Positions 4,815 to 6,836 of a DNA stretch of 6,836 bases are shown here, piece by piece; the first letter of the stretch is position 1, and each line of letters starts with the position of its first letter. The stretch is from Planctomycetia bacterium (GTDB lineage: Bacteria > Planctomycetota > Planctomycetia > Gemmatales > Gemmataceae): assembly GCA_025356615.1 (NCBI GenBank), contig JANXSH010000444.1, positions 1 to 6,836 of the forward strand, given 5' to 3'. Under the pieces are notes generated by a model. It made no database searches. It worked only from the letters and a program-made list of their open reading frames with translations, and was not told the origin of the DNA. The translations under genes were made by a program, and so were the position numbers.

Positions 4815-6404
4815 ATGCACTCTACCTTTCAGATCGAACCGTTGTCGGATTTCAGCCGTCCCGAGTCGCGCGCGGCGATGAAGTCGGCCCTGGAACAAGT
4901 GGGCCGACGATTGGGGGGCAATTACCCCCTGGTCATCGCCGGACAGGAGATCAGCCCCGGCGGTTGGATCGACTCGATCGATCCTTCGCGGAAGACGCGG
5001 GTCGTGGGCCGATGCGCTCGTGCAACGCCGGCCAACGCCGAGGCGGCCATCGCCACTGCTGTGCAGGCGTTTCCCATCTGGCGCGACACCGAGCCGGGGC
5101 GGCGGGCGCAGTACCTCTTCGACGCGGCGAAAGTGCTTCGCCGTCGGCGTTTCGAGATGGCGGCGTGGCAGGTCTACGAGTGCGGCAAGCAGTGGCGCGA
5201 GGCCGACGCCGATGTCGCCGAGGCGATCGATTTTTGCGACTTCTACGCTCATGAGATGATTCGCATGGCCGTGCCCCGGCTGCGCAACGTGGCGGGGGAG
5301 GACAACTCGTACTTCTACGAGCCGCGCGGCGTGGCCGTCGTCATCGCGCCGTGGAACTTCCCGCTCGCGATCCTGTGCGGCATGACGACCGCCGCCCTCG
5401 TCACCGGCAACACGGTCATCATGAAGCCCGCCGAGCAGTCCGGCGTCGTGGCGGCGAAGCTCATGGAGGTCTTCCGCGAGGTTGGGTTGCCGCCCGGCGT
5501 CCTGAACTTCCTTCCTGGCGTCGGCGAGGTGATTGGGCCGCTGCTCGTCGGACACCGCGACACGGCGATTATTGCCTTCACCGGCTCGCTCAAGGTCGGC
5601 CTCGCGATCAACCAACAGGCGGCCGTGACGCCGCCGGGCCAGCACTTCGTCAAGCGTGTCATCGCCGAGATGGGCGGCAAGAACGCCATCATCGTGGACG
5701 ACGACGCCGACATGGACGAGGCCGTCACCGGCGTGGTCGAGTCGGCCTTCGGCTACCAGGGGCAGAAGTGCTCGGCGTGCAGCCGGGTCATCGTGCCGGA
5801 GGCGAAGTACGATGCATTCCTCGCCCGCCTCGTCGCGGCGACGAAGAGCCTGACAATCGGTCCGGCGGACGATCCGGGCTTCTCGGTCGGCCCGGTCATC
5901 GACGAGGACGCCTTCAACCGGCTCCACGAGGTCGTCGCGCGCGGCAAGGCGGAGGCGAGGACGGCTTATGCCGGCGACGTGGGAGCGCTGGCGGGGCGGG
6001 GCTTTTTCATCGCCCCGCACGTCTTCGCGGCAGTCGATCCGAAGTCGTTCCTCGGGCAGGACGAGTTCTTTGGCCCGATCCTCGCCGTCATCAAATCGCG
6101 GAACCTCGACGAGGCGCTGCGGATCGCCAACGACGTGCCCTACGCCCTGACGGGCGGTCTCTATTCGCGGAGTCCGGCCCACATCGCACGGGTGCGGCGC
6201 GAGTTCCGCGTGGGCAACCTGTACATCAACCGCAAATGCACGGGCGCGCTGGTGGACCGGCAGCCGTTCGGCGGGTTCAAGCTGAGCGGCATCGGGTCGA
6301 AGGCCGGCGGTCCGGACTACCTGTTGCAGTTCGTGCTGCCGCGGACGATCACCGAGAACCAGATGCGCCGCGGGTTCGCCCCAGAAGCCGCGGCAGGGGA
6401 GTGA
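4815..6404 (+). CDS. rocA: 1-pyrroline-5-carboxylate dehydrogenase (L-glutamate gamma-semialdehyde dehydrogenase)
   Basis: This NAD(P)-dependent aldehyde dehydrogenase oxidises glutamate-5-semialdehyde to glutamate, the final step of proline and arginine breakdown. I chose ATG 4815 (529 residues) because GGGAG lies five bases upstream; ATGs at 4779 and 4800 have no such site. Numbered from the 4779 ATG, it shows PWNFP (191-195, oxyanion Asn193), the cofactor loop FTGSLKVG (267-274), Glu297 in AEMGGKNA and catalytic Cys331 in GQKCSACSR, the form typical of P5C dehydrogenases. It ends with QPFGGFKLSGIGSKAGGPDY, also typical of this subfamily. It is a monofunctional enzyme: no proline dehydrogenase domain is fused or adjacent, unlike bifunctional PutA. 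No truncation or frame break is seen. A repeat-rich region separates it from the divergent thyX. The reaction is assigned with high confidence; the symbol (rocA versus pruA) is convention. Confidence 0.94.
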   Translation: MHSTFQIEPLSDFSRPESRAAMKSALEQVGRRLGGNYPLVIAGQEISPGGWIDSIDPSRKTRVVGRCARATPANAEAAIATAVQAFPIWRDTEPGRRAQYLFDAAKVLRRRRFEMAAWQVYECGKQWREADADVAEAIDFCDFYAHEMIRMAVPRLRNVAGEDNSYFYEPRGVAVVIAPWNFPLAILCGMTTAALVTGNTVIMKPAEQSGVVAAKLMEVFREVGLPPGVLNFLPGVGEVIGPLLVGHRDTAIIAFTGSLKVGLAINQQAAVTPPGQHFVKRVIAEMGGKNAIIVDDDADMDEAVTGVVESAFGYQGQKCSACSRVIVPEAKYDAFLARLVAATKSLTIGPADDPGFSVGPVIDEDAFNRLHEVVARGKAEARTAYAGDVGALAGRGFFIAPHVFAAVDPKSFLGQDEFFGPILAVIKSRNLDEALRIANDVPYALTGGLYSRSPAHIARVRREFRVGNLYINRKCTGALVDRQPFGGFKLSGIGSKAGGPDYLLQFVLPRTITENQMRRGFAPEAAAGE

Positions 6405-6414
6405 GGAGCGCACC

Positions 6415-6726
6415 TCAAGTGAACGATTTGAACAGCACGTCGAGCGGATGAGGGTCTGCTTTGCCGTCCAACAGCAGGCCAGTGCCGAAACGGGCTTCGA
6501 GTAGGTGTCGCGTTTCAGAAGTGCAACCTGTTATCGCAACACCGTCCTCTGTGTCGTATTGATTCTCACGAAGATCGAGCGTGGTGATCGCGGACAACGT
6601 TTTGGAGCGCGTGAGTGCTCGCAAGCCGGCTTCCCCTATTGAGTTTCCCGACAGGTCGAGGTGCCGGAGAGAACGTGCTCGCTTACACCGACGTGAGCGG
6701 CGCCGACAAGAGCGGCAGAGGCACAT
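6415..6726 (-). CDS. C-terminal fragment of a leucine-rich-repeat protein
   Basis: The open frame has 103 codons and its TGA stop lies at 6415-6417, ten bases from the convergent dehydrogenase stop. Real similarity seems confined to codons 19-103: SLRHLDLSGNSIGEAGLRAL is one ribonuclease-inhibitor-type leucine-rich repeat, ITTLDLRENQ begins a second, and the end HLLEARFGTGLLLDG resembles, from memory, the closing segment of the GC-rich leucine-rich-repeat proteins common in Gemmata relatives. Codons 1-18 (MCLCRSCRRRSRRCKRAR) are Arg/Cys-rich and look like chance translation of unrelated DNA beyond about 6672, so the ATG at 6726 is probably not the true start. Intact family members are several hundred residues long. 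It is likely a truncated gene or an assembly junction. Protein-protein binding is the general role of such repeats; no specific partner can be named. Confidence 0.55.
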   Translation of the reverse strand: MCLCRSCRRRSRRCKRARSLRHLDLSGNSIGEAGLRALTRSKTLSAITTLDLRENQYDTEDGVAITGCTSETRHLLEARFGTGLLLDGKADPHPLDVLFKSFT

Positions 6727-6836
6727 TCACCGGCAACGTGGTGGCCGCCGGAGACGGAACCGGCACGGCCGGAGCGGGGCAATTCTGTGGCACCGGCACG
6801 CGCAACGCCGCGCTGTCGGGCAACATCGCCCTGATC
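6672..6836 (+). other. Possible partial coding region, Gly/Ala/Thr-rich, running off the right edge
   Basis: From about 6672 to the edge the plus strand reads without stop: NVLAYTDVSGADKSGRGTFT, then GNVVAAGDGTGTAGAG, then QFCGTGTRNAALSGNIALI. Most codons end in G or C, as expected for a coding frame in GC-rich DNA. The nearest upstream in-frame stop is at 6612-6614; no convincing start or ribosome site is seen. The composition suggests a secreted or surface protein segment, but I do not recognise the family. It abuts the point where leucine-rich-repeat similarity on the other strand ends. Confidence 0.25.

Noticed and set aside
4650..6413. Minus-strand 587-codon open frame opposite the P5C dehydrogenase gene.
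   Set aside because: It is a shadow of a strongly conserved gene in GC-rich DNA. Its His/Arg/Asp-rich composition has no domain, and its last part crosses the hairpin repeat region.

Overview
The window is GC-rich DNA, probably from a planctomycete of the Gemmata group. That placement is inference. It rests on the C-terminal fragment of a GC-rich leucine-rich-repeat protein of the kind abundant there, a small 'CERCGHEW...CPKCKSPYWDRPR' zinc-ribbon gene, the start of a SWIM-type transposase-like protein, REP-like hairpins between genes and loosely packed intergenic DNA. No rRNA, tRNA, CRISPR array or replication origin is visible.

Layout: (1) Positions 1-1213 are gene-poor and look like a graveyard. 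They hold a leftward promoter candidate (71-99), a minus-strand zinc-ribbon gene broken by an in-frame TGA (172-381), a 47-codon remnant resembling the start of a SWIM-domain transposase (495-638), a cluster of nested inverted repeats (655-690), half of a dispersed repeat (855-884), the tail of a CoA-transferase-like gene on the minus strand (896-1060) and the tail of an aldo/keto reductase on the plus strand (1046-1213). (2) Positions 1232-4403 are a minus-strand unit: a promoter candidate, thyX (flavin-dependent thymidylate synthase) carrying a 364-residue HNH-endonuclease intein inside its catalytic signature, then after 38 bp rho. (3) Positions 4404-4778 are a divergent intergenic region filled with repeats: a REP-like hairpin, a 117-bp MITE-like element with perfect 27-bp inverted ends, and a second hairpin with 14-bp arms directly against it. 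(4) Positions 4815-6404 encode 1-pyrroline-5-carboxylate dehydrogenase on the plus strand. (5) The right end holds the C-terminal part of a leucine-rich-repeat protein (minus) that stops abruptly near 6672, where an unrelated G/A/T-rich plus-strand reading frame begins and runs off the edge.

How the genes work: thyX makes dTMP from dUMP, but only after the intein removes itself, because the insertion splits the ThyX motif. Rho is the transcription termination helicase and is probably co-transcribed with thyX. The dehydrogenase is the last step of proline (and often arginine) catabolism to glutamate. No proline dehydrogenase lies in the window. I see no clearly new multi-gene defence or metabolic system. 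The most notable items are the ThyX intein, the nested mobile elements in 4436-4693, the TGA-interrupted zinc ribbon and the altered RNA-binding face of Rho.
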